From the NCBI RefSeq assembly GCF_001183965.1, contig NZ_LFZV01000001.1, forward strand, positions 293,935 through 357,934: a stretch of DNA of 64,000 nucleotides. Direction: 5' to 3'. This document shows positions 9,437-17,149 of this stretch, piece by piece (positions within the stretch are counted from its first letter, which is position 1; every line of letters begins with the position of its first letter). This DNA is from Bacillus sp. FJAT-27916 (lineage in GTDB: Bacteria > Bacillota > Bacilli > Bacillales > Pradoshiaceae). The notes beneath the pieces are model-generated. The model was not told the DNA's origin and did no database searches. It was given only the letters and a program-made list of their open reading frames with translations. Both the position numbers and the translations under genes were made by a program.

Positions 9437-10303
9437 GTGAAAAAGAAAAGAAACAGCAGGATCAAGCATCCTCTTTTAAATGCCATAATGGATTATGTAT
9501 ATGTACTTATCGGGTCTGCGATTGTCGCTATTTCCTTTAATATCTTCCTCTTGCCGACGAAAGTGGCATCCGGCGGCGTGAGCGGGATTAGTACGATTAC
9601 GTATAATTTGTTCGGATGGGAACCAGCCTTTGTGCAATGGTCATTCAATATTCCGCTCTTTATCGCTGGTGTGCTGCTTCTTGGAACGCACTTCGGCATT
9701 AAAACGGCTGTTGGAACCATCTTCTTCCCGTTTGTCGTTTTCTTAACAAACGGGTGGTCGCCGGCAACAACAGATCCGCTGCTTGGCGCTCTTTTCGGAG
9801 GGATTGGCGTCGGGCTTGGTCTTGGAATTGTCTTCCTAGGAAAGGCTTCAACTGGCGGTACGGATTTGGCGGCGCAAATTATTCATAAATACACGGGGAT
9901 CTCACTTGGGATGTGTGTCGCCATGATTGACGGCTTAATTGTACTTGCGGCTGCGCTTGTATTTGATATCGAGCAGGGCTTATATGCCTTGATTGGCTTG
10001 TTCGTCACAAGCAAAACAATCGATCTTGTTCAAGTCGGCATACAGCGATCAAAAACTGTTATGATCATTACGAGCTGTGAGGCAGAGGTCAGAAAGGCCA
10101 TCTTGGAGGAAGTGGATCGTGGTGTTACAAGGCTGACAGCTCAAGGCGGCTATACAGAAAGTGATCGTCCTGTCCTCATGTGCGTGATTGATCAATCAGA
10201 ATTCACGAAGCTGCGTCAGGTGGTGCAGTCGATTGACAGGCATGCGTTTGTCGTCGTTATGGAAGCGGCTGAGGTGCTTGGTGAAGGCTTCAAGAAAGAC
10301 TGA
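9437..10303 (+). CDS. YitT family membrane protein (DUF161 + DUF2179), YvjA-like
   Basis: Polytopic membrane protein of unknown biochemical role. Start GTG 9437 gives 288 residues, the usual family length; upstream in-frame codons overlap the preceding terminator. About five TM helices fill residues 15-185, with the family signature LLPTKVASGGVSGIST. A C-terminal soluble DUF2179 domain (about 215-285) is seen in RSKTVMIITS and VDRGVTRLTAQGGYT. In B. subtilis a YitT-family gene (yvjA) lies in the same neighbourhood upstream of ftsE, so this is probably its positional counterpart. The cytochrome gene expected between them is missing here. Confidence 0.85.
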   Translation: MKKKRNSRIKHPLLNAIMDYVYVLIGSAIVAISFNIFLLPTKVASGGVSGISTITYNLFGWEPAFVQWSFNIPLFIAGVLLLGTHFGIKTAVGTIFFPFVVFLTNGWSPATTDPLLGALFGGIGVGLGLGIVFLGKASTGGTDLAAQIIHKYTGISLGMCVAMIDGLIVLAAALVFDIEQGLYALIGLFVTSKTIDLVQVGIQRSKTVMIITSCEAEVRKAILEEVDRGVTRLTAQGGYTESDRPVLMCVIDQSEFTKLRQVVQSIDRHAFVVVMEAAEVLGEGFKKD

Positions 10304-10414
10304 GTGAATCTTTTCTTTGCTATTTGAGAGAATAGTTGTTAAGATAGGGTCTGGTCAAAGGATTCAAGTAGAATGACAGGCAATATGCTTGTATAGATAG
10401 AGAGTGACAAGAAG

Positions 10415-10450
10415 AAACCGGGGAGATGATATTAGTCTAACCGGTTTTTT
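10415..10450 (+). terminator. Probable intrinsic terminator after the YitT gene
   Basis: AAACCGG pairs with CCGGTTT across a 19-nt loop and runs into TTTTTT. The stem is moderate and the loop long, so confidence is limited. Confidence 0.6.
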
Positions 10451-10724
10451 GTTACTGTTTTAACCGGAATAAAAGGAGCTTATGGACTATTATCGGAGCG
10501 GTCAAAAAGGCATAGGAGATGTAGAAGTGGAATTAACCTTCTTTTGACAAAAAAGGTTAATGTAGATGAAATATAAATGTAATATAACAGTGGTATTTCT
10601 GACATTTTGTGATGTTATAATATAACATGACAAAAGACGGATAAATTTATCAAAAAACGACAAACGTCGATAAACACATATAGATTTAAGTACAACATGA
10701 AGGTGGAAAAAAGGTGAAAACGAC
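10451..10724 (+). promoter_or_regulatory. Upstream control region of ftsE with a 17-bp palindrome
   Basis: This 274-bp stretch has no gene. It carries a TTGACA box at about 10542 and a perfect palindrome at 10612-10628 (ATGTTATA-A-TATAACAT). Two imperfect direct repeats of the form GACAAA-N-G-N-CG-ATAAA follow at about 10628 and 10660. Together they look like a regulator-binding promoter region for the ftsEX genes, but I do not recognise the regulator. Confidence 0.45.
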
Positions 10725-11411
10725 ATGATAGAAATGATTAATGTTCAAAAGACATACCCGAATGGCGTTTCAGCAGTAAAAGGCCTGAATGTAAAGATAC
10801 AATCGGGAGAGTTTGTCTATGTAGTAGGACCAAGCGGCGCAGGTAAATCGACATTTATTAAGATGATGTATAGAGAAGAAAAGCCGACAAGCGGGACCAT
10901 CACGATTAACGGACGGAATATTGCCAATATCAAGGATCGAAAAGTACCGCTTTTGCGCAGGGATATCGGCGTAATCTTCCAAGACTTCAAGCTCTTGAAT
11001 AATTTGACCGTTTTTGAGAATATTGCCTTTGCGCTTGAAGTAACAGAGGAAAGACCACAAGTCATCAAGACGAAGGTCATGGACGTGCTTGAGCTCGTCG
11101 GCCTTAAACATAAAGTAAGAATGCTACCGACCGAGCTATCCGGCGGAGAGCAGCAAAGGGTTGCCATTGCCCGTTCCATCGTGCGTTCACCGAAGCTTGT
11201 GATCGCAGATGAACCGACAGGGAACCTGGACCCGGAAACTTCTTGGGAAATCATGAAGATATTCGAAGAAATCAACAGCCTCGGTACAACTGTTATCATG
11301 GCGACTCACAACAAAGAGATTGTTAATACGCTTCAGCATCGAGTCATTGCCATTGAAGGCGGCTTGATCGTGCGGGATGAACAGAAGGGAGAATACGGTT
11401 ATGAATTATAG
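10725..11411 (+). CDS. ftsE: Cell division ATP-binding protein FtsE
   Basis: ATPase of the FtsEX complex, which couples cytoplasmic ATP hydrolysis to activation of extracellular wall hydrolases. It has 228 residues, the family length. Walker A is GPSGAGKST, the Q-loop is GVIFQDFKLL, the signature is LSGGEQQRVAIARS and Walker B is LVIADEPTGNLD. FtsE is distinguished by its N-terminal pattern (MIEMINVQKTYPNG) and by ftsX directly downstream. The start ATG 10725 follows AAAAAAGGTGAAAA. The last 11 bases overlap ftsX. Confidence 0.96.
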   Translation: MIEMINVQKTYPNGVSAVKGLNVKIQSGEFVYVVGPSGAGKSTFIKMMYREEKPTSGTITINGRNIANIKDRKVPLLRRDIGVIFQDFKLLNNLTVFENIAFALEVTEERPQVIKTKVMDVLELVGLKHKVRMLPTELSGGEQQRVAIARSIVRSPKLVIADEPTGNLDPETSWEIMKIFEEINSLGTTVIMATHNKEIVNTLQHRVIAIEGGLIVRDEQKGEYGYEL

Positions 11412-12294
11412 AACCTTCTTCCGCCATGTGAAGGAAAGCTTTAAAAGTCTAGGCCGTAACGGCTGGATGACATTCGCATCCGTCAGTGCCGTTACTGTAA
11501 CCCTATCATTGGTCGGAGTGTTTGTCGTTCTGATGATGAACTTGAATAACTTTGCTACCAATGTAGAGAGTGATGTAGAAGTTCGCGTGCATATTGACCG
11601 TACAGCAACAGAAGAACAGTCAACTGCACTGAAATCCAGCTTAGAAAGCCTGAACCAGGTTGATAGTGTCACTTTATCTCCTAAAGAAGAAGAATTGACA
11701 AGTATCATTAACAGCATGGGTGATGATGGGAAAGCCTTCGAGCTGTTTGAACAAGATAATCCATTAAATGATGTTTATGTCGTTAAGACAAAAACACCTC
11801 AGGATGTCGTGGTCGTTGCGCAAGAGGCTGAAAAAATGAATGCCGTCGAAACAGTAGAATATGGACAGAATTATGTAGAGAAGCTGTTTAATATCGTCAG
11901 CGTTTCAAGAAACGTAGGAATTGTCCTGATTGTTGCTTTGTTATTCACAGCGATGTTCCTTATCTCGAATACGATTAAAGTAACTATTTTCGCTAGACGC
12001 CGCGAAATTGAGATTATGCGTCTCGTCGGTGCGACTAACGGATTTATCCGCTGGCCGTTCTTCCTTGAAGGGTTATGGCTGGGCGTACTCGGATCGATTA
12101 TCCCGATTGCCCTCATCGCATTTGGATACAAGTATTTGTATGATCACCTCAGTCCGTCCATGACGATTGATTACATGCAGATGCTGTCCTATAACCCATT
12201 CATTCTTCAAGTATCAGGTCTGCTCGTCCTGTTTGGAGCCTTGATCGGTATATGGGGAAGCTTAATGTCCATCCGTAAATTCTTGAAAGCTTAA
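11401..12294 (+). CDS. ftsX: Cell division protein FtsX
   Basis: Membrane subunit of FtsEX, 297 residues. TM1 is at about 25-45, then an extracellular domain of roughly 100 residues, then three TM helices in the last 130 residues, the standard FtsX/MacB-like topology. The FARRREIEIMRLVGATNGFI coupling region is conserved. Start ATG 11401 is preceded by GAAGGGAG and lies within the end of ftsE, implying coupled translation. The next gene encodes a coiled-coil M23 hydrolase, a likely extracellular target of the complex. Confidence 0.96.
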   Translation: MNYRTFFRHVKESFKSLGRNGWMTFASVSAVTVTLSLVGVFVVLMMNLNNFATNVESDVEVRVHIDRTATEEQSTALKSSLESLNQVDSVTLSPKEEELTSIINSMGDDGKAFELFEQDNPLNDVYVVKTKTPQDVVVVAQEAEKMNAVETVEYGQNYVEKLFNIVSVSRNVGIVLIVALLFTAMFLISNTIKVTIFARRREIEIMRLVGATNGFIRWPFFLEGLWLGVLGSIIPIALIAFGYKYLYDHLSPSMTIDYMQMLSYNPFILQVSGLLVLFGALIGIWGSLMSIRKFLKA

Positions 12295-12303
12295 CAAACA
12301 AGG

Positions 12304-12326
12304 GGCCCCTTTTCTAAAAAGGGGCC
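12304..12326. other. Strong hairpin without T-tract between ftsX and the M23 gene
   Basis: GGCCCCTTTT pairs perfectly with AAAAGGGGCC across a 3-nt loop. No U-run follows on the plus strand, so it is more likely an RNA-stabilising, processing or partial-attenuation element than a full terminator. Confidence 0.6.
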
Positions 12327-12379
12327 ATACATACATAAAAAAGAAATCGCTATTGTTGGAAGGGAAAGGGGAAAGTCAC

Positions 12380-13639
12380 GTGAAGAAAACCATAGTCGCA
12401 ATCACCGCGTTTGCGCTGTGTATGGCAGGAACGACTGCCGGGGGTAGTGTACAAGCTGAATCCATTGGTTCACTGCAGGAGAAAAAGAATACAATTGAGA
12501 AGAAGAAGTCCTCGGTTGAATCGAATATTTCCGAAACGGATAAGCAAATCTCTGATATCGAAGGTCAACGTGCCTCATTAGAAGCAGAGTTGAAAAAGGT
12601 AGAAAAATCAATCGCTGAGACAGAAGAAAAGATTGCTCAAAAGGATCAAGAAATCAAATCCACTGAAAATAAGATTGATAGTCTGAAAGAAGACATTAAA
12701 GAAACAGAGGAAAGAATCGCAAATCGGAATGAGATTTTGAAGGAGCGTGCGCGTTCTTATCAGCAAAATGGTCTGAGCTCAAGCTATCTAGAGGTTCTCC
12801 TAGGTGCAAACAGTTTTGGGGAGTTTGTAGAGAGAATTGGTGCAGTAACGACAATCATGAATGCAGATAAAGAAATCATTGCTGAGCAGGAAGCTGATAA
12901 AGCTCGTCTAGAGGAGCAGAAGGCAGAGGTAGAAAAGAAGCTTGCCAGCTTAAATGACATGAAGAAAGAGCTCGTTAAGATGAAGGAAAAGCTTGACGGG
13001 AAGAAGGTTGAAAAGAATCAGCTGATGGCTGCGCTGAAATCAGAGCAGGCTCAGCTTGAAGAAGAGAAGCTTTCTCTTGAGGAAGAGAAGGAGCTCTTGG
13101 CTAATCAAGAGTCAGCTGTGAAGAAAGCCATCGCAGCTGAGGAAAAACGCCAGGCAGCGGCTGCTGCAGCCTCTAAAGCAAGCAGCAGTTCATCAAGTTC
13201 TTCTGGCGGTGCGGTATCTGCTGCACCTGCTGTGACATCAGGCAAGTTCATGCGTCCAGCAGCCGGGTATGTATCTTCCCATTATGGCGCTCGGTGGGGA
13301 CGAAACCACAATGGGATTGATATTGCGAAGTCGGGTACAGTACCGGTTGTCGCATCAGCAGCTGGAGTTGTCTCTCGTGCAAACTTCTCAAGCTCTTACG
13401 GTAATGTCATCTATATCTCCCACTATATAGATGGACAAGTCTATACCACTGTATACGCTCACTTGCGTTCGATGAATGTTTCCGCCGGACAATCTGTCCA
13501 AAAGGGACAGCAGATTGGATTAATGGGGAATACAGGTAATTCCTTTGGCCAGCATTTACACTTTGAATTGTATGTAGGCGGCTGGACCGCATCCCATTCG
13601 AACGCCGTGAACCCACTAAGTTATTTAAGCGGAATGTAA
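12380..13639 (+). CDS. Secreted coiled-coil murein hydrolase, EnvC/M23 family
   Basis: Predicted exported peptidoglycan endopeptidase. GTG 12380 follows AAAGGGGAAAG and yields 419 residues; a longer start would disrupt the signal peptide MKKTIVAITAFALCMAG...VQA. Residues about 30-265 are almost entirely heptad-rich coiled coil, then a Ser-rich linker, then an M23 LytM domain (about 290-410). The zinc ligands look intact (HNGID and HLHFE, plus YAHL), unlike the degenerate EnvC activators, so the enzyme is probably active itself. Its place after ftsEX suggests FtsX contacts the coiled coil. In B. subtilis FtsEX activates CwlO, an NlpC/P60 enzyme encoded elsewhere. Confidence 0.9.
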   Translation: MKKTIVAITAFALCMAGTTAGGSVQAESIGSLQEKKNTIEKKKSSVESNISETDKQISDIEGQRASLEAELKKVEKSIAETEEKIAQKDQEIKSTENKIDSLKEDIKETEERIANRNEILKERARSYQQNGLSSSYLEVLLGANSFGEFVERIGAVTTIMNADKEIIAEQEADKARLEEQKAEVEKKLASLNDMKKELVKMKEKLDGKKVEKNQLMAALKSEQAQLEEEKLSLEEEKELLANQESAVKKAIAAEEKRQAAAAAASKASSSSSSSSGGAVSAAPAVTSGKFMRPAAGYVSSHYGARWGRNHNGIDIAKSGTVPVVASAAGVVSRANFSSSYGNVIYISHYIDGQVYTTVYAHLRSMNVSAGQSVQKGQQIGLMGNTGNSFGQHLHFELYVGGWTASHSNAVNPLSYLSGM

Positions 13640-13646
13640 TACACAC

Positions 13647-13681
13647 AAGGCGCAGTTCGACAGAGGACTGTGCCTTTTCTT
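13647..13681 (+). terminator. Intrinsic terminator after the M23 hydrolase gene
   Basis: AAGGCGCAGT pairs with ACTGTGCCTT (one G-U) and runs into TTTTCTTTT, closing the ftsEX-M23 unit. Confidence 0.88.
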
Positions 13682-13753
13682 TTATGAGTTATGGTATAAA
13701 TTTTCAGATAAACTACGAATGTTGTCGAACGATGGGTAAATTTGATGGTCGAA

Positions 13754-13765
13754 TTGTGTACACAA
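13754..13765. promoter_or_regulatory. 12-bp perfect palindrome upstream of the AimR-like gene
   Basis: TTGTGTACACAA reads the same on both strands. It lies 60-70 bp before the start of the receptor gene, between the preceding terminator and the coding region. The size and position fit a dimeric repressor or activator site; the protein that binds it is unknown. Confidence 0.5.
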
Positions 13766-13826
13766 GCGTTCAATAAACTGTTAAAATTTGTATCAAATAG
13801 TCTATTATTACTGGGTGGGATGTCGT

Positions 13827-14951
13827 TTGGAGAGTGTGGTTTTTAAAGATTATATGATCAAGGACGATCGTCAATTCAACCAATTTCTTTTAGGAAAAAT
13901 GAACCTCTTTGATGCGTCCCGAATCAATTCTAACTCAATTTTATCCTCATTGAATGAGCTCTACCGCAATGATTACGAGAAACAAAAATATTTCCTGCAG
14001 GATTACTACTTCAATTACTTAGACTCCATAAAATCAAACATTCTCATGGAATATTATTTAATGCAAGGTGATATAGAAGAGCTCGAGACTCTCATGGAAA
14101 TTGAGAGGGAACGGGGAAGCAAGGACATGCAGACATGGATTACCATTTATCAAATCCTCCTCAAGAACCAAAAGGGAGAATTGTCTGGCACGGACTTGAT
14201 TGATGAAATCTTCAAGGTCAAGAATACAAATAGCGAGTCGCTCATATTCTCGCTTATTGTCCATTTATACGGAATCCAGGAAACAGGTTTATTCGAGCCG
14301 TTTCACAAGGTTCTTACAGTCGTAGCCCCGATGGTGGAGCTGATGGATAATGAATATTTGCGGGAAGCTTACAAAATTCGACTCATGGAAATGGAAGCAA
14401 CCACCTACTTATACATGAATGAAATTGAGCAATGCCGCTCAAAATGCTTAGAGGTCATTAAGCGCAGCGAGCTGCAGTTCTATTTCCCGATTGTGTATGC
14501 TAATTTCTTTCATATACTCGGTCAAACCTATATGTTTGAGAATTTCGAGGTAGCGAAATATTGGGTCGAGCAATCCCGTAACGCCTTATTGCAGCTATCT
14601 GGCAATCGGGCTATGGATAGAACCCAGTATACGGTTAACACACTTGATTTTCTGCATTCCTTTTGGGGTATTGATATACATACGGAACCAACAGATGAGG
14701 CAGAAAGGGCCCACCGGCTGATTGTCCAAGGCCGAGTCGATGAAGCCGTTGACATTCTTGAAGGCTTAAAGAAAAAGAGGGGATACTTAACATCCTATCA
14801 ATTATTCTATTACGGACTGGCAATGAATGATGACAGCATGCTGAATGTAGCCCGGGATGTATTCACCTCTAATTCCAATTACTTTTATCTTCAATTATTG
14901 AGCACAGAGAATTTACACAAATATAAAAAAAAAAACAAATTAGGAGGATGA
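13827..14951 (+). CDS. AimR-like TPR peptide-receptor protein, no recognisable HTH
   Basis: About 374 residues of helical repeats resembling the arbitrium receptor AimR of SPbeta-group phages. Shared features are the pattern around FYFPIVYANFFHILGQTYMF and EVAKYWVEQSR, and the NTDFLHSFW-like region, aligned by eye. AimR proteins normally begin with a helix-turn-helix of about 50 residues; here the N-terminus is short and I see no HTH. The start is uncertain: TTG 13827 behind GGTGGGA is my choice, with TTG 13788, GTG 13836 and ATG 13854 as alternatives. The gene ends in an A11 run and its stop overlaps the SD of a small secreted peptide gene, the usual receptor/pheromone layout. No phage genes flank it. 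Confidence 0.7.
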   Translation: MESVVFKDYMIKDDRQFNQFLLGKMNLFDASRINSNSILSSLNELYRNDYEKQKYFLQDYYFNYLDSIKSNILMEYYLMQGDIEELETLMEIERERGSKDMQTWITIYQILLKNQKGELSGTDLIDEIFKVKNTNSESLIFSLIVHLYGIQETGLFEPFHKVLTVVAPMVELMDNEYLREAYKIRLMEMEATTYLYMNEIEQCRSKCLEVIKRSELQFYFPIVYANFFHILGQTYMFENFEVAKYWVEQSRNALLQLSGNRAMDRTQYTVNTLDFLHSFWGIDIHTEPTDEAERAHRLIVQGRVDEAVDILEGLKKKRGYLTSYQLFYYGLAMNDDSMLNVARDVFTSNSNYFYLQLLSTENLHKYKKKNKLGG

Positions 14952-14955
14952 AGCA

Positions 14956-15081
14956 TTGAAAAAATTAGCAGGCATTTTTATTGTTGTTCTAACATTGGTG
15001 ACAGCAACGGCAGGCGGAACCCTATTAGCCTTTGACCCAGGTCCAATCGCCCCAGGCGGCAGCTCAGCTATTGACCGCTGA
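14956..15081 (+). CDS. Small secreted peptide, candidate pheromone precursor of the AimR-like receptor
   Basis: A 41-residue ORF starting at TTG 14956, 8 bases after a perfect AGGAGG (14942-14947) embedded in the end of the receptor gene. Residues 1-20 form a signal sequence (KKLAGIFIVVLTLVTATAGG). The exported tail is about 20 residues, includes DPGPIAPGG and ends in SSAIDR. Size, coupling and architecture match Phr/AimP/NprX-type pheromone precursors, whose mature peptide is 5-8 residues cut from the tail. The mature form cannot be read from the sequence. A terminator follows at once. Confidence 0.72.
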   Translation: MKKLAGIFIVVLTLVTATAGGTLLAFDPGPIAPGGSSAIDR

Positions 15082-15117
15082 TTTATTCAGCATAAGCAGG
15101 ACAGGCACCGCATAGGA

Positions 15118-15160
15118 ATAAGCATGGCACATTTACATGTGTCATGCTTATTTTGTTTTT
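15118..15160 (+). terminator. Intrinsic terminator of the receptor/peptide operon
   Basis: A 15-bp stem (ATAAGCATGGCACAT with ATGTGTCATGCTTAT, one G-U) is followed by TTTTGTTTTT. It overlaps the upstream part of the next reading frame and so argues for the later protease start. Confidence 0.9.
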
Positions 15161-15183
15161 GGCTGAAAGGCAGGCGGCAGCGA

Positions 15184-16617
15184 TTGGAGAATAAATGGTT
15201 CTGGCCCTTTGTGACTGCAGTGGTTCTGTTGATTTGCACCACTGCCGGCTCCTGGTGGAGATATGAATATAGGCAGGAGAGCGAAGGAAGCCGTGCTAAG
15301 GAACAAGAAATGAAGGATTGGAGTCAATTTGAAAAGGTTCACCAAGCATTTGATATTATTGCCGAGAATTATGTGGAGCAGGTGGACGAGAAGGAGCTGA
15401 CGGAAGGGGCAATCAAAGGCATGCTGGGTGAGTTGAAGGACCCGTATTCTGTCTATATGGATGCAGAAACAACCTCTCAGTTCCAGCAAACATTGGATTC
15501 CAGTTTTCAAGGAATCGGGGCTGAGATTCATTTTCTGGATGGCAAATTCGTGATTGTCTCGCCATTTAAGCACTCTCCAGCAGAAAAGGCCGGTATTAAG
15601 CCGGGAGATGTGATCATTCGTGTGGACGAGCAGAAAACAGAAGGGCTTGAGCTTTATGATGTTGTTTCCTTAATCAGGGGCAAGGTCGGGACAGAAGTAG
15701 AGGTAGAAATCATGCGTGAGGGCAATAGTCATCCCATCCGCTTCTCGGTCAAGCGTGCGGAAATTCCGCTCGAGACCGTTCATCGCTCCATGAAGAAGCT
15801 GAATGGTAAATCGATAGGCTATCTTCAGATTACCTCCTTCAGTGAGCATACAGCTGCAGACTTCGTTAAAGAGCTCTCTTCACTTGAAGACAGTCAAATG
15901 GATGGATTGCTCATTGATGTACGGGGAAATCCGGGAGGTCTACTGACAAGTGTCGAGGAAATCCTGAAGCCGTTCATTACCGAAAAGAAGCCATATATCC
16001 AGATTGAAGAACGAAATGGCAAGAAAAATCAATATTTCTCCTATACAGACAAGCGAAAGTCTTACCCGATTGCTGTATTGATCGATGAGGGCAGCGCCTC
16101 TGCTGCAGAAATTTTTGCGGCAGCGATGAATGAATCAGAGGGATACCCGCTGATTGGCGAGAAAACCTTTGGAAAGGGCACGGTGCAAAAGCCTGTTGAC
16201 TTAGGGGATGGAAGTACAATCAAGCTCACCTTCTATAAATGGCTTACGCCAAGCGGAACATGGATTCACAAAAAAGGCATCCAGCCTACAATCGAGGTCA
16301 GTCAGAAGGATTACTTCAGCTTAGAGCCATTGGCCATTGAAAAGCCTCTTGAGAAGGACATGAACAATAAACAAGTTACAATCCTGCAAAAAATGCTTGA
16401 AGGCGCCGGATATGAACCGGGGCGGACGGACGGCTATTACAGTGCGAAAACCGTGAAGGCAGTTGAAGCCTTCCAGCGAATGCATCAAATGCGTGCAACC
16501 GGGATAGCCGATAAGGGAACCGTCAGCAGCCTGCAAGAGGAAATCATCCAGCTGATGAATGAAGACAAAAATGATTTACAGCTGCAGGCTGGGTTGAGAT
16601 GGCTTGAACAGCAATAG
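15184..16617 (+). CDS. ctpB: Carboxyl-terminal processing protease, S41 family (CtpB-like)
   Basis: Exported serine protease; in B. subtilis CtpB cleaves SpoIVFA in the sporulation checkpoint. TTG 15184 after AGGCGG gives 477 residues and places the single N-terminal TM (about 6-25) correctly. A PDZ domain spans about 95-180 (GIGAEIHFLD, then AGIKPGDVI). The catalytic Ser lies in DEGSASAAEIF and the Lys in GEKTFGKGTVQ. A peptidoglycan-binding domain occupies the last 80 residues. The position between ftsEX and minJ matches the B. subtilis order, with the M23 gene and receptor/peptide genes inserted. Confidence 0.93.
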   Translation: MENKWFWPFVTAVVLLICTTAGSWWRYEYRQESEGSRAKEQEMKDWSQFEKVHQAFDIIAENYVEQVDEKELTEGAIKGMLGELKDPYSVYMDAETTSQFQQTLDSSFQGIGAEIHFLDGKFVIVSPFKHSPAEKAGIKPGDVIIRVDEQKTEGLELYDVVSLIRGKVGTEVEVEIMREGNSHPIRFSVKRAEIPLETVHRSMKKLNGKSIGYLQITSFSEHTAADFVKELSSLEDSQMDGLLIDVRGNPGGLLTSVEEILKPFITEKKPYIQIEERNGKKNQYFSYTDKRKSYPIAVLIDEGSASAAEIFAAAMNESEGYPLIGEKTFGKGTVQKPVDLGDGSTIKLTFYKWLTPSGTWIHKKGIQPTIEVSQKDYFSLEPLAIEKPLEKDMNNKQVTILQKMLEGAGYEPGRTDGYYSAKTVKAVEAFQRMHQMRATGIADKGTVSSLQEEIIQLMNEDKNDLQLQAGLRWLEQQ

Positions 16618-16623
16618 GAGGAG

Positions 16624-16650
16624 GACAGCGCATAGGGGGCGCTGTCTTTT
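16624..16650 (+). terminator. Intrinsic terminator of ctpB
   Basis: GACAGCGC / GCGCTGTC with a 7-nt loop, followed by TTTT. Confidence 0.85.
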
Positions 16651-16698
16651 CGTGTGGGCTGGGAAGGAGGTAGGGAGGAGGAGCTCAACTCAGGGATT

Positions 16699-16872
16699 AG
16701 CGCCCATACGCTCATATTATTGCCCTAACGCAGGGGGGCGCCCATACCCACGAGGTTTCGCCCATACCCACGAGATTTCGCCCTTAACTATCTGCGTTCG
16801 CCCATAAACGATGGGATATCGCCCTTAAACGGTTTAGTTTCGCCCATAAAGCTTAAGAAATCGCCCATAAAC
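16699..16872 (+). repeat. Array A: nine degenerate ~20-bp units with core CGCCCATAA
   Basis: Cores begin at 16701, 16721, 16739, 16759, 16779, 16799, 16820, 16841 and 16862, a spacing of 18-21 bp (mostly 20-21). The core reads TTTCGCCC(A/T)TAAAC, and the other half of each unit varies. The period is not a multiple of three, so the array is not coding. It fills much of the gap between the ctpB terminator and minJ. A second array of the same motif lies at 27.5 kb. Confidence 0.85.
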
Positions 16873-16901
16873 GGCAAAAATATGAAAAACCTCAGGAAAA
16901 C

Positions 16902-16968
16902 AGAAGGCCAATCTATCCTAGAAAGCTGAAAATAGACAAGCTGACGGTCTTTTTGGAATGAAATCTTT
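16902..16968 (+). repeat. Conserved tail following repeat array A
   Basis: About 65 bp starting AGAAGGCCAAT and continuing GAAAG, AAAATAGACAAG, GGTCTTTTTG and GAAATC. The same succession, with few indels, follows array B at 27661-27723, so array plus tail form one two-part dispersed element. From 16970 to 17149 I see only a minJ upstream region with no other recognisable feature. Confidence 0.75.
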
Positions 16969-17149
16969 CGTTTTTAGATAGATTCTCTTCGAAAACAAGC
17001 TCTAATTACGCTGTTTTGATTTTGCGAGCTTGCTCACGGCTGTCTTTCTGTCGAAGCAAAAGGAGAGCCTGTTCTAAAAGAAAGAATAGGAAAGGAGGGG
17101 GTGATTTGATAGAATAGAAGATAAGGTATGTAAGGGTTGGTGATACAAA

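Noticed and set aside
12304-12326. Intrinsic terminator between ftsX and the M23 gene
   Set aside because: The stem is perfect, but no U-tract follows on the plus strand, so I list it only as a hairpin.
15124-15183. Longer N-terminus for the S41 protease starting at ATG 15124
   Set aside because: These codons lie inside the terminator hairpin of the peptide operon, have no SD, and would place extra residues before the membrane anchor.
16699-16872. CRISPR array
   Set aside because: Units are about 20 bp with a short degenerate core, no 25-40 bp repeats or spacers, and no cas genes in the window. The same holds for 27512-27645.
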